Source: Pseudoduganella umbonata (GTDB taxonomy: Bacteria > Pseudomonadota > Gammaproteobacteria > Burkholderiales > Burkholderiaceae_D). Taken from it: 64,000 bases of DNA. The notes beneath the pieces were generated by a model. It was not told where the DNA came from, made no database searches, and saw nothing but the letters and a program-made list of their open reading frames with translations. Positions within the stretch are counted from its first letter, which is position 1. Each line of letters starts with the position of its first letter. The stretch is from positions 62,001 to 126,000 of the forward strand of contig NZ_JACHXS010000013.1 of NCBI RefSeq assembly GCF_014192225.1, in the 5' to 3' direction. The translations under genes and the position numbers were made by a program. This document shows, piece by piece, positions 1-8,220 of the stretch.

Positions 1-791
1 TCGAATTTGACGCCGAAGGCCTGCAGGTCGATGTCCTGCTCGTTGCGCAGGTAGGTCACGGCAAAGGCGCGGATCGATTCCAGGTCGTCCACGTCGCCGG
101 AAGCGGTGACGGGGGCGCCATCGCTGGCCGAGACGGTCTTCTTCAGCAGGAAGTCGGCGGCGATGTCGGCGATGTAGTCGCCGTTGTAGGCCGGTTCGGG
201 CCACTCGGCATCGCCCGGCTTGAAGCCGCGGGCGCGCGCCTGCGTGGAGGTGGCCAGCGTGTGGATCTGCACGCCCGCATCGTTGTAATAGAACTCGCGG
301 GTCACGCCGAAGCCCTGCGCCTCGAACAGCGACGACAGCGCGTCGCCCAGTGCCGCCTGGCGGCCATGGCCGACGTGCAGCGGGCCGGTCGGATTGGCCG
401 ACACGAACTCGATGATCACGCTCTTGCCGGCGCCGGCTTCGCTGCGGCCGTAGACGGCGCCCTGCGCCAGCACGGCCTTGACGACGGCCTGCTTGGCCGC
501 GTCGGCCACGCGCAGGTTGATGAAGCCGGGGCCGGCGATGTCGGCCGAGGCGACCAGCGCCTTGCCGTCGGGGTTCTCCAGCAGCGCGCCGACGATTTTC
601 GTGGCCAGCTCGCGCGGGTTCATTTTCAGCTGCTTCGCCAGTTGCATGGCGATGTTGCAGGCGACGTCGCCATGCGCCGGGTCGCGCGGGCGCTCGAGCA
701 CCACGTTGGCGGTCACGGAAGTGCCTTCCAGGAGCGGGGCGAGGGCGGCCTGGAACAGGGCGGCGATCTGTTGTTTTTGTTGGGCGAGCAT
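1..791 (-). CDS. argS: Arginyl-tRNA synthetase (C-terminus beyond window)
   Basis: Class I aminoacyl-tRNA synthetase that charges tRNA-Arg in the cytoplasm. Only the N-terminal 263 or so residues are present; the frame stays open to the left edge. The reverse-strand reading begins MLAQQKQQIAALFQ, contains the arginyl-tRNA synthetase N-terminal domain (NPRELATKIV, GPGFINLRV), and then EFVSANPTGPLHVGHGR, whose HVGH is the class I HIGH signature. The start is the first ATG after a TATAAT-like box on this strand. It diverges from rsmB. The KMSK-equivalent and anticodon-binding regions are outside the window, so integrity of the full gene cannot be judged. Confidence 0.96.
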   Translation of the reverse strand, partial: MLAQQKQQIAALFQAALAPLLEGTSVTANVVLERPRDPAHGDVACNIAMQLAKQLKMNPRELATKIVGALLENPDGKALVASADIAGPGFINLRVADAAKQAVVKAVLAQGAVYGRSEAGAGKSVIIEFVSANPTGPLHVGHGRQAALGDALSSLFEAQGFGVTREFYYNDAGVQIHTLATSTQARARGFKPGDAEWPEPAYNGDYIADIAADFLLKKTVSASDGAPVTASGDVDDLESIRAFAVTYLRNEQDIDLQAFGVKF

Positions 792-864
792 GGCGGATTC
801 GGTCGGATCTGGACGGAAGTAAATCGGTGTAAAAAACGCGCAAAACGCGTCTCGAAGATCGGAC

Positions 865-894
865 ATTATACCGGTTTGCGTTCCCCTTTGATAA
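865..894 (-). promoter_or_regulatory. Candidate sigma70 promoter of argS
   Basis: On the reverse strand a perfect TATAAT lies at 870-865, with TTATCA at 894-889 and an 18-base spacer (4 of 6 matches to TTGACA). It is about 75 bases upstream of the argS start. No protein-binding site is evident around it. Confidence 0.55.
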
Positions 895-924
895 TTGACA
901 AGTGCCGTCCGGAAGTCGCTGCAC

Positions 925-933
925 TGCTACAAT
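925..933 (+). promoter_or_regulatory. Candidate extended -10 promoter of rsmB
   Basis: TGCTACAAT at 925-933 is an extended -10 element (TGn followed by TACAAT). No -35 box is well placed, as is common with extended -10 promoters. Predicted transcription start near 940 gives a leader of about 27 bases before the ATG at 967. A TTGACA at 895-900 is 27 bases away, too far to be its partner. Confidence 0.45.
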
Positions 934-966
934 CCTGCCCTTGACAGAGCACCACGAAAGTACACG

Positions 967-2700
967 ATGAACAAGCGCCCGACGCTGTCGCTGAAGAATA
1001 AGCCAGCCCCGGCCACGAAAAAGCCGGCCGCCCGCAAGCCGGCGGCCGCCAAAACCGCCGGCGCCGCTCAACCGGGAGGCAAGCCTGCCGGGAAACCGGT
1101 GGCGCGGCCCGCTGTCAAGCCGGCCGCGCCGGACGCCGCGCAGCGGGTCGCGCCCGCCGCCGCGCCGGCCGGGCGCCCGCAGCCGGCTTCGCGGCCCGTG
1201 GCCGCATCGGGGCCCTGGGACGCCACGCGGCCCAAGGGCGCGGCGCGCAAGGCCGAATCCCGTCAGGGAGAGCAAGCAAGGGACGAGCAACCCAGGGACA
1301 AACAACCCATGGACGAGCAACGCCGGGCCCGGTCCGAAGCGCCGTCCGGCCCGCGCGCCAGCCACCACCGCGACCTGAAGCCGCGGCTGCAAACGGAATT
1401 CCAGGCCGAGCTGAAAGCCGATTCGCTGGCCTTCGCGCTGCTGGGTGCGGCGACCGCCGTGGTGCAGGTCCGCGCCGGCATGGCGCTGCCTCAGGCGCTG
1501 GCCGGCGCGTTCGCCAATCCCGCCGCCACGCCGCAGGCGCGCGGCGCGATCCAGGACGTGGCCTACCGCGCGATGCGCCAGCTGGGCCGCAGCGAAGCAC
1601 TGGTGGCCGCGATGGCGCCGAAGGCGCCCGATCCGCTGGTCGGCGCGCTGCTGGCCGCCGCGCTGCCGCTGATGGGGGCGGGCGAGGATGGCCCGGCGCC
1701 GTACGAAGCCTTCACCGTCGTCGACCAGGCCGTGACCGCGGCCGGCGCCCACCCGGATACCGTGCGGGCGAAAGGCATGGTCAACGCGCTGCTGCGCCGC
1801 TTCCTGCGCGAACGCGAAGCGCTGCTGGCCGACGTGCTGCAACAGCCGCAGGCGCGCTGGAACTACCCGCAATGGTGGGTCGATGCGGCCATCACGGCGT
1901 ATCCCCAGGAGTGGCAGCAGGTGCTCGAGGCCGGCAACGTGGCGCCGCCGCTGACATTGCGCGTGAATACCCGCAAGGGCACGGTCGAGGCTTACCTGGA
2001 GCAGCTGGCGCAGGCCGGCATCGGCGCGCGCCGCATCGGCCCGTCCGCGGTAAGGCTGGACAAGCCGGTCGGGGTGCACCTGATTCCCGGCTTCGACAGC
2101 GGTCTCGTGTCGGTGCAGGATGCCGCCGCCCAGCTCGCCGCGCAACTGCTCGATGTCCATGACGGCATGCGCGTGCTGGACGCGTGCGCCGCACCCGGCG
2201 GCAAGACCGGCCACATCCTCGAACTGGCCGACGCGGACGTTACCGCGCTGGACGTCGACCCGCAGCGGCTGGCCCGCGTGCAGGAGAACCTGGACCGGCT
2301 GGAACTGTCGGCCACGCTGCGGGCGGCCGGGGCCCAGGGCCGCGACTGGTGGGACGGGCAGCCGTTCGACCGCATCCTGGCCGACGTGCCCTGCACGGCG
2401 TCCGGCATCGTGCGCCGCCACCCGGATATCCGCTGGCTGCGCCGCAAGGGCGATACGCTCCAACTTGCAACACTTTCCGCGCAAATTCTCGACAATCTTT
2501 GGCAGATGCTGCAGCCCAATGGTAAATTGCTGTTCGTGACATGTTCGTTGTGGCCGCAGGAATCCGAGGCGCAGGCGGCCGCTTTCGCGGTGCGCAATCG
2601 CGCCACGCGACTCGATGCGCCCGGTCAGCTGCTGCCTGCGGGCGGTGCCGAACAGGATCACGATGGACTGTTTTACGCGTTGTTCCAGAAGGATGCATGA
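967..2700 (+). CDS. rsmB: 16S rRNA (cytosine-967-C5) methyltransferase RsmB with long N-terminal extension
   Basis: Transfers a methyl group from SAM to C967 of 16S rRNA. The 577-residue protein has three parts. Residues 1-150 are a K/P/A-rich low-complexity extension that most RsmB proteins (about 430 residues) lack. A NusB-like RNA-binding domain follows from about residue 150. The SAM methyltransferase domain carries DACAAPGGKTG near residue 405 and the two catalytic cysteines, in DVPCTASG (Cys476) and VTCSLWP (Cys526). The ATG at 967 is preferred because the in-frame extension upstream overlaps the promoter region. Within the extension, residues near 102-118 are encoded by imperfect 15-base repeats (DEQPR, DKQPM, DEQRR). 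First gene of a likely unit with the DUF4390 gene and ntrY. Confidence 0.95.
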   Translation: MNKRPTLSLKNKPAPATKKPAARKPAAAKTAGAAQPGGKPAGKPVARPAVKPAAPDAAQRVAPAAAPAGRPQPASRPVAASGPWDATRPKGAARKAESRQGEQARDEQPRDKQPMDEQRRARSEAPSGPRASHHRDLKPRLQTEFQAELKADSLAFALLGAATAVVQVRAGMALPQALAGAFANPAATPQARGAIQDVAYRAMRQLGRSEALVAAMAPKAPDPLVGALLAAALPLMGAGEDGPAPYEAFTVVDQAVTAAGAHPDTVRAKGMVNALLRRFLREREALLADVLQQPQARWNYPQWWVDAAITAYPQEWQQVLEAGNVAPPLTLRVNTRKGTVEAYLEQLAQAGIGARRIGPSAVRLDKPVGVHLIPGFDSGLVSVQDAAAQLAAQLLDVHDGMRVLDACAAPGGKTGHILELADADVTALDVDPQRLARVQENLDRLELSATLRAAGAQGRDWWDGQPFDRILADVPCTASGIVRRHPDIRWLRRKGDTLQLATLSAQILDNLWQMLQPNGKLLFVTCSLWPQESEAQAAAFAVRNRATRLDAPGQLLPAGGAEQDHDGLFYALFQKDA

Positions 2701-2841
2701 AGTTGCGGATACATGATCCGCAGAAGCATGACTTCAGGGGATGCGTAGCAATTCCGGCCAGCCAGCGGGGTGCATTTGCTGTATCACCGCTGCGTCAAGT
2801 TCCTGGCTCCTGTTTTCGGCCCTAACCACATACAAGCGCAA

Positions 2842-3414
2842 GTGATCCCCCGATTCGTTCGATTCCTCTGCTGGCAAATGCTGCTGATGCTGGCCTGCGC
2901 CCTGCCGCAGGCTGCCCGTGCGGAAGGAACCGTCGAAATCACCCGCGCTTACATCGAAGCGGCGGAAGAGGGCTACCGCTTGTCCGCCGCGTACTCGTTC
3001 GACCTGAATCACGGGCTGGAAGATGCGCTGCAATATGGCGTGGCGCTGAACTTCGCGACGCAGATCACGTTCACGCGGCCGCGCTGGTACTGGTTCGACG
3101 AGAAGGCGGTGACCGCCAGGCGCACCCACAAGCTTTGGTATGATGTGCTGACGCGCCAGTACCACGTGCGCATCGAAGGCAGCGTGCGGCAGAATTTCGA
3201 TTCGCTGGAGGACGCGCTCTTCTTCATCCGCCGGCCGACGCGCTGGGTGGTGGCGCCGCGCGGCGCGCTGAAGGTGGGCGAAATCTACAACGTCACTCTC
3301 AGCATGGGCATGGACCGCGATTACCTGCCCAAGCCGATCCAGGTGAATGCCTTCAACAACCGCGACTGGAACCTGGCTTCGCAAAAGAGAACCTTCCAGT
3401 ACAGGGCGGAGTAA
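2842..3414 (+). CDS. DUF4390 domain protein, secreted
   Basis: A 190-residue protein of the DUF4390 family, function unknown, consistently found between rsmB and ntrY in betaproteobacteria. I chose the GTG at 2842 because the protein then starts with a signal peptide: basic VIPRFVRF, a hydrophobic stretch, and an ALPQAARA cleavage site followed by EGTVEIT. An in-frame GTG at 2770 would add 24 residues and bury the signal. The mature part is rich in beta-strand-like segments with aromatic residues (RPRWYWFDEK, KLWYDVLTRQYH). The stop codon abuts the GTG start of the kinase gene at 3415, implying translational coupling. A periplasmic role related to the kinase is plausible but unproven. Confidence 0.85.
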   Translation: MIPRFVRFLCWQMLLMLACALPQAARAEGTVEITRAYIEAAEEGYRLSAAYSFDLNHGLEDALQYGVALNFATQITFTRPRWYWFDEKAVTARRTHKLWYDVLTRQYHVRIEGSVRQNFDSLEDALFFIRRPTRWVVAPRGALKVGEIYNVTLSMGMDRDYLPKPIQVNAFNNRDWNLASQKRTFQYRAE

Positions 3415-5709
3415 GTGACCAAGGCATTGCGGTATCTGTTCGTCGTTGCAGGCGCCGTGTGCAGCATCCTGCTGTTCCTGCTGGCGTCCGCTTCCGACAG
3501 TTCCGGGTTCTTCGAGCGGCATTATTCCTGGCTGCTGGGCCTGAATGCGGCGGTGGCCGTCGCGCTGCTGCTGCTGGTCGGCGTTTCCCTGTTCCGGCTG
3601 TATTCACGCTACAAGAGCGGCAAGTTCGGCTCGCGGCTGATGACGCGGCTGGTGATGCTGTTCGCCGCCATCGGCGTGCTGCCGGGGCTCGTGATCTTCC
3701 TGGTTTCCGTGCAGTTCGTGTCGCATTCGATCGACTCGTGGTTCAACGTGCGCGTCGAGGAGGCGCTGGAGGCCGGCCTGGACCTGGGCCGCTCGGCGCT
3801 GGACGCGTCGCTGACGGAGCTGAAGGTGGAGGCCGACAAGACGGCGCAGGAACTGGCGGCGCTGCCGTTCTACGCGGCGCCGTCGGCGCTGGCGCGCTTC
3901 GTCAAGGAACACCCGCGCACGCAGAGCGCGATCATCGTCGACGCTGAAGGCGGCCTGGTCGTGTCCGCCATCGGCGAGCGCCGTACCAACCTGTCCGGCG
4001 ACCTGCCGAGCGCCGCCATGATGGCCAAGGCGCAGCAGGAGCCGCCGTACGCGGTGCCCGAGGGTGGCAGCGAAGCGCGCGACGAACGCACGACCGCTAC
4101 GCTGCCCGATCCCAACAACGTGCTGCGACTGCGCGTGCTGATGCCGGTGCCGGACCCGGTGCAGCCATCCGGCGGGCGCCTCGCGCCGCGCTACCTGCAG
4201 ATCATCCAGGCCGTCGCGCCGCAGCTGGCGAACGACGGCGAAATGCTGCGCACCGCCTACAGCGAATACAAGGAGCGCTACGTGGCCCGCCGCGGCTTGC
4301 GCAACATGTACATCTACACGCTGACGCTGACGCTGCTGCTGGCCGTGTTCGGCGCGATCGCCGCCGCCTTCCTCATCGCCAATGACCTGGCACAGCCGCT
4401 GCTGCTGCTGGCCGAGGGCACCCGCGCGGTGGCCGAGGGCGACCTGTCGCCGCGCCCGATCGTCGCCAGTTCCGACGAACTGGGCACGCTGACCCAGAGT
4501 TTCAACACGATGACGCGCCAGCTCTCCGAGGCGCGCAGCGCGGTGGAGCGCAACCGCATCGCGCTGCAGAACGCCAAGGCCCACCTGGAATCGGTGCTGG
4601 CCAACATGTCCGCCGGCGTGATGGTGCTGGACTCGGAATTCCGGCTCGTGACCTGCAACGACTCGGTCGAACGGATCCTGCAGAAGGCCGGCGTGACGCT
4701 GATCGGCAAGCCGCTGGCCGACGTGGACGGCATGCACGAATTCGCCGGCGCCGTGATTGCCGCGTTTTCCGCCCAGAGCGCGCAGTCGGCCGCCGGCCGC
4801 AACGTGCAGCGCCTGCACTGGCAGCGCCAGATCGAAATCCCGCGCCTGGCCAGCAACCCGGACGACAGCGACCTGATCCTGCTGACGCGCGGCTCGCGCC
4901 TGCCGCTGGAAGGCGGCGGCGGCTACATCGTGGTGTTCGACGATATTACCGACGTGATTTCCGCGCAGCGTTCGATCGCCTGGGGCGAGGTGGCGCGCCG
5001 GCTGGCGCACGAGATCAAGAATCCGCTGACGCCGATCCAGCTGTCGGCCGAGCGGCTGCAGATGAAGCTCGAAAGCAAGCTGGGGCCGGCCGACGTGGAG
5101 TTGCTCAACAAGAGCGCCGGCACCATCGTCAACCAGGTGGCGGCGATGAAGCGGATGGTCGACGACTTCCGCGATTACGCGCGCACGCCGCCGGCCCAGC
5201 TCGAACCGCTCGACCTGAACGACCTGGTCGAGGAAATCCTGCACCTGTACGTGGCCGGCGACGGCAACGACATCATCCACCCGCACCTGGCGCCGTACCT
5301 GCCGATGGTGATGGGCGACCAAACCCAGCTGCGGCAGGTGATCCACAACCTGCTGCAGAACGCCCAGGATGCGCTGGCCGACCTGCCCGAGGTGCTCGAC
5401 GGCAGCCGCGCGCCGCGCGTCGACGTCGTCACCGAGGCGATCCACTACCAGAGTGCCGACGGCGGCACGCGCATCGCGGTGCGGCTGTCGATCTCGGACA
5501 ATGGCCCGGGCTTCGCGCCGAAGATCCTGGCGCGCGCCTTCGAACCGTACGTGACGTCGAAAGCGCGCGGCACGGGCCTGGGCCTGGCCATGGTGAAGAA
5601 GATCGTCGACGAGCATGGCGGGCGCATCGACATCCAGAACCATCCGGACGGTTGTGGCGCTTCGGTACTGATTTTGCTGTTAAAGTTGGCACCGGTGCAG
5701 TTGGCATAA
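3415..5709 (+). CDS. ntrY: NtrY-like membrane sensor histidine kinase
   Basis: Two-component sensor kinase of 764 residues. Predicted membrane segments lie near residues 7-26, 39-60 and 78-99, with a fourth near 299-322 that closes a periplasmic loop of about 200 residues. A HAMP domain follows (NDLAQPLLLLAEGTRAVAEG), then a PAS domain around 395-500. The HisKA box reads RRLAHEIKNPLTPIQLSAER, with His532 as phosphorylation site. The HATPase domain shows N (LLQNAQDAL), G1 (SDNGPGFAP) and G2 (GTGLGLAMVKK) boxes. GTG start, directly adjoining the DUF4390 stop. The response regulator 81 bases downstream is the obvious partner. NtrY proteins are linked to nitrogen, redox or envelope sensing; the signal here is not known. 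Confidence 0.92.
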   Translation: MTKALRYLFVVAGAVCSILLFLLASASDSSGFFERHYSWLLGLNAAVAVALLLLVGVSLFRLYSRYKSGKFGSRLMTRLVMLFAAIGVLPGLVIFLVSVQFVSHSIDSWFNVRVEEALEAGLDLGRSALDASLTELKVEADKTAQELAALPFYAAPSALARFVKEHPRTQSAIIVDAEGGLVVSAIGERRTNLSGDLPSAAMMAKAQQEPPYAVPEGGSEARDERTTATLPDPNNVLRLRVLMPVPDPVQPSGGRLAPRYLQIIQAVAPQLANDGEMLRTAYSEYKERYVARRGLRNMYIYTLTLTLLLAVFGAIAAAFLIANDLAQPLLLLAEGTRAVAEGDLSPRPIVASSDELGTLTQSFNTMTRQLSEARSAVERNRIALQNAKAHLESVLANMSAGVMVLDSEFRLVTCNDSVERILQKAGVTLIGKPLADVDGMHEFAGAVIAAFSAQSAQSAAGRNVQRLHWQRQIEIPRLASNPDDSDLILLTRGSRLPLEGGGGYIVVFDDITDVISAQRSIAWGEVARRLAHEIKNPLTPIQLSAERLQMKLESKLGPADVELLNKSAGTIVNQVAAMKRMVDDFRDYARTPPAQLEPLDLNDLVEEILHLYVAGDGNDIIHPHLAPYLPMVMGDQTQLRQVIHNLLQNAQDALADLPEVLDGSRAPRVDVVTEAIHYQSADGGTRIAVRLSISDNGPGFAPKILARAFEPYVTSKARGTGLGLAMVKKIVDEHGGRIDIQNHPDGCGASVLILLLKLAPVQLA

Positions 5710-5790
5710 TATTGAAGGACACATAAAATCGTTGTCACGACCAGCACAATGCCGGGCAACCGGTGCAAAAGAACAGAAGGGCAGGGATAG

Positions 5791-6513
5791 ATGGCAAACA
5801 TTCTCGTAGTTGATGATGAAATGGGTATCCGGGAGCTGCTCTCGGAAATCCTCGGTGACGAGGGGCATGCGGTGACGCTGGCGGAGAACGCCCAGCAGGC
5901 GCGCCAGGCCCGCGCGGCCGGGGCCCCCGACCTGGTCCTGCTCGACATCTGGATGCCGGATACGGACGGCGTCACGCTGCTGAAGGAGTGGCAGCGCGAC
6001 GGCCTGCTGACGATGCCGGTCATCATGATGTCCGGCCATGCGACGATCGATACCGCAGTCGAGGCCACCCGCATCGGCGCGCTCAATTTCCTCGAAAAGC
6101 CGATTGCCATGCAAAAGCTGCTGAAGGCGGTGCAGGCCGGCCTGGCGCGCGGCCAGGAAGTGGTGCGCGCGCCCGTGATGGCGCAGCGGCCGGCCGCCTT
6201 GCCGCCCGTCGAGGAAGCGGCACCGCCCAGCTTCGGCGTGCCGCCCCTGCCGCCGCAGGGCGCGCACGGCATCGCGGTGGCGCGCGGCAGCGGTGGCGAA
6301 GGCCACATGTTCAGCCTGTCGTTCGACCTGCCGCTGCGCGAGGCGCGCGACGCGTTCGAGCGCATGTACTTCGAGCACCACCTGGGGCGCGAAGGCGGCA
6401 GCATGACGCGCGTGGCCGAAAAGACGGGCCTGGAACGCACCCACCTGTATCGCAAGCTGAAGCAGCTGGGCGTGGAGCCGGGCAAGCTCGCCAAGAAAAA
6501 CCAGCAAGCCTGA
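5791..6513 (+). CDS. Response regulator, receiver plus Fis-type HTH (short NtrX-like)
   Basis: A 240-residue response regulator paired with the upstream NtrY-like kinase. The receiver domain spans residues 1-120 with acidic pocket DDE near residue 10, phospho-acceptor Asp52 (LLDIWMPD), the MMSGHA switch and EKP lysine. A proline- and alanine-rich linker of about 45 residues follows. The C-terminus (from about 180) resembles a Fis-family helix-turn-helix: MTRVAEKTGLERTHLYRKLK. The sigma54-interacting AAA+ domain of classical NtrX (about 450 residues) is absent, with no frame disruption, so this form should bind DNA without activating sigma54 polymerase. An ATG start follows GGCAGGGATAG. Confidence 0.88.
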   Translation: MANILVVDDEMGIRELLSEILGDEGHAVTLAENAQQARQARAAGAPDLVLLDIWMPDTDGVTLLKEWQRDGLLTMPVIMMSGHATIDTAVEATRIGALNFLEKPIAMQKLLKAVQAGLARGQEVVRAPVMAQRPAALPPVEEAAPPSFGVPPLPPQGAHGIAVARGSGGEGHMFSLSFDLPLREARDAFERMYFEHHLGREGGSMTRVAEKTGLERTHLYRKLKQLGVEPGKLAKKNQQA

Positions 6514-6514
6514 T

Positions 6515-6928
6515 TTGTCGTCCCCCGTCATTACCACGTTGGTGACCGGCCGGCGTGCCGTCGATCGTGAAACCGCGATCGCGGCGCGCCTTGCCGCTCT
6601 TTACGTGGGCGGCAGCGCCGCCACCGGCGCTGCCCCTTCCCAGCCAGTGGCCATTGTCATCGAAGGCCTGGCCGATCCGCATTCCCCGCTCGCCGATGCA
6701 GCGGGCGTGCAATTGCACCGCATCGCCCCCGGCTGCCTATGCTGCGCCGGTAACGTGGTTTTGCGTGTTACATTGAATCGTCTCTTGCGGCGCCCGCCGG
6801 CGCAGCTTTTTATCAGCCTGGCTGATGCCACCCATGTCGGACAGTTGCGTGCCATGTTGTCAGCGCCGCCCTACGATACGCTGCTGTCCCTGTGCGACGA
6901 CGTCGCGGCACCTGCCCTCGCTTCCTGA
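6515..6928 (+). CDS. CobW-like GTPase-fold protein lacking the P-loop
   Basis: A 137-residue protein that looks like the N-terminal half of a CobW/YjiA-type metallochaperone GTPase. What matches: a beta-strand start (VITTLVTG), APGCLCC at the position of the family GC(I/L)CC metal-binding motif, a following helix (RVTLNRLLRR), and AQLFISLADATHV where the family has LxIExSGLADPxxV. What is missing: the Walker A GxxGxGKT is replaced by TGRRAVDRET, and the C-terminal CobW domain is absent. It starts with TTG one base after the regulator stop, so it is probably co-transcribed. It could be a diverged metal-binding protein or a decaying paralogue; the frame is intact. Confidence 0.6.
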   Translation: MSSPVITTLVTGRRAVDRETAIAARLAALYVGGSAATGAAPSQPVAIVIEGLADPHSPLADAAGVQLHRIAPGCLCCAGNVVLRVTLNRLLRRPPAQLFISLADATHVGQLRAMLSAPPYDTLLSLCDDVAAPALAS

Positions 6929-7039
6929 CTTCGCCGGCTCGCCTCTTGAAATGGGCTGCCACAGCCCCACCTCGAAAGTGAAATGGAAAGCCCAACAATA
7001 CGGAACCCGCCGGTTTCGTCCTTGAGAGAAGGAAGCGAC

Positions 7040-7297
7040 ATGAACCTCATCTACAACAGCGAGCAGTACAGCGTCGTCGAGTTCGGACCGGATCGCGATC
7101 TCGAATCCTTGCGCTTTGGCGGCTATGAAATCGTCGACAAGGGTGGCAAGCGCGAAATCTTCATTGCCGGCGTACTGGCGCAGAACTTCCGGCGCGACGT
7201 CAACCAGCTGATCGCCAACGAACCGACGATGGAAGAGATCGACGAATTCCTCGGCAACTATGATTCACTGATGAGTCAACCCGTGCTGCTGCATTGA
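7040..7297 (+). CDS. DUF3567 domain protein
   Basis: An 85-residue cytosolic protein of the DUF3567 family, which is largely restricted to Burkholderiales and has no known function. The sequence starts MNLIYNSEQYSVVEFG and contains the family-typical LRFGGYEIVDK, KREIFI and EIDEFLGNYD. The ATG at 7040 follows a good ribosome-binding site (GAAGGAAGCGAC). It lies 111 bases after the CobW-like gene on the same strand. Charged, with no membrane segment or signal peptide. Confidence 0.88.
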   Translation: MNLIYNSEQYSVVEFGPDRDLESLRFGGYEIVDKGGKREIFIAGVLAQNFRRDVNQLIANEPTMEEIDEFLGNYDSLMSQPVLLH

Positions 7298-7387
7298 ACG
7301 CCTTCCGCGAACCATATCCGGCGCCCGGATCCCCAGTGGCGCACCTGTGGTAAGGTGACGGTCGGCAATACCTTACCACGTCATACC

Positions 7388-8194
7388 ATGTGCCAACTCC
7401 TGGGAATGAACTGCAATGTGCCGACCGACATTGTGTTCAGCTTTACCGGCTTCGCCCTGCGCGGCGGCCAGACCGATGTCCACCACGATGGCTGGGGCAT
7501 CGCGTTTTTCGAAGGCGCCGGCGTGCGCCACTTCGTCGATCACCAGAGGGCCGTCGATTCGCCGGTGGCCACGCTGATCAAGACCTATCCGATCAAATCC
7601 CGCAATGTCATTGCCCACATCCGCAAGGCGACGCAGGGCGAAGTAGCGCTCGAGAACTGTCATCCGTTCATGCGCGAGCTGTGGGGCCGTTACTGGGTCT
7701 TCGCCCATAACGGCGACCTGAAGGCATTCAATCCCGTACTCGACGGCCCATACCGCCCGGTCGGCACCACCGACAGCGAGCGGGCATTTTGCTGGCTGCT
7801 GCAGGAATTGCGCAGCCGCTTCGGCGATACCCGCCCGGCACTGGCCGATCTCGGCGCGGCGCTGGGCGAACTGGTACCCGCCATCGCGGCCCACGGCACG
7901 TTCAACATGATGCTTTCCGATGGCTCGGCGCTGTTTTCGCATTGCTCCACCAACCTGTTCTGGCTGGTGCGCCAGCACCCGTTCGACACCGCCATCCTGT
8001 CCGACGAAGACGTACGGGTGGATTTTTCGCAGGTGACCACACCGCACGACCGGGTCGCCATCATCGTCACGCAACCGCTGACGACGAACGAGCGCTGGAC
8101 CGCTTGCGCAGCCGGGGAAATGCTGTGTTTTGTGGATGGATTACCTCAGAAAAACATATTTCCGCCCCCTGTGGCGCCGGGGCTGTCAAAATAA
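7388..8194 (+). CDS. Class II glutamine amidotransferase (YafJ-like)
   Basis: A 268-residue Ntn-hydrolase-fold glutamine amidotransferase domain standing alone. Start at ATG 7388 puts the catalytic Cys at position 2 (MCQLLGMN), where removal of Met would expose the nucleophile. Family signatures follow: HHDGWGIAFFEG, SRNVIAHIRKAT, HPFMRELWGRYWVFAHNGDL and GTTDSERAF. It resembles YafJ/DUG3-type proteins, which release ammonia from glutamine or cleave gamma-glutamyl bonds; no synthetase domain is attached, so the acceptor is unknown. In-frame codons upstream of 7388 would displace Cys2 and are therefore excluded. It ends 26 bases before the EAL/HDOD gene. Confidence 0.9.
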   Translation: MCQLLGMNCNVPTDIVFSFTGFALRGGQTDVHHDGWGIAFFEGAGVRHFVDHQRAVDSPVATLIKTYPIKSRNVIAHIRKATQGEVALENCHPFMRELWGRYWVFAHNGDLKAFNPVLDGPYRPVGTTDSERAFCWLLQELRSRFGDTRPALADLGAALGELVPAIAAHGTFNMMLSDGSALFSHCSTNLFWLVRQHPFDTAILSDEDVRVDFSQVTTPHDRVAIIVTQPLTTNERWTACAAGEMLCFVDGLPQKNIFPPPVAPGLSK

Positions 8195-8220
8195 CAAAAA
8201 AATAGAGAGAACGTTTTCCC

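Noticed and set aside
895..933. Promoter with TTGACA at 895 and TACAAT at 928
   Set aside because: Spacer of 27 bases is outside the sigma70 range; the extended -10 element alone is the better explanation.
3604..5643. A 679-codon reverse frame opposite ntrY
   Set aside because: Shadow of the kinase gene; no start context or motif.
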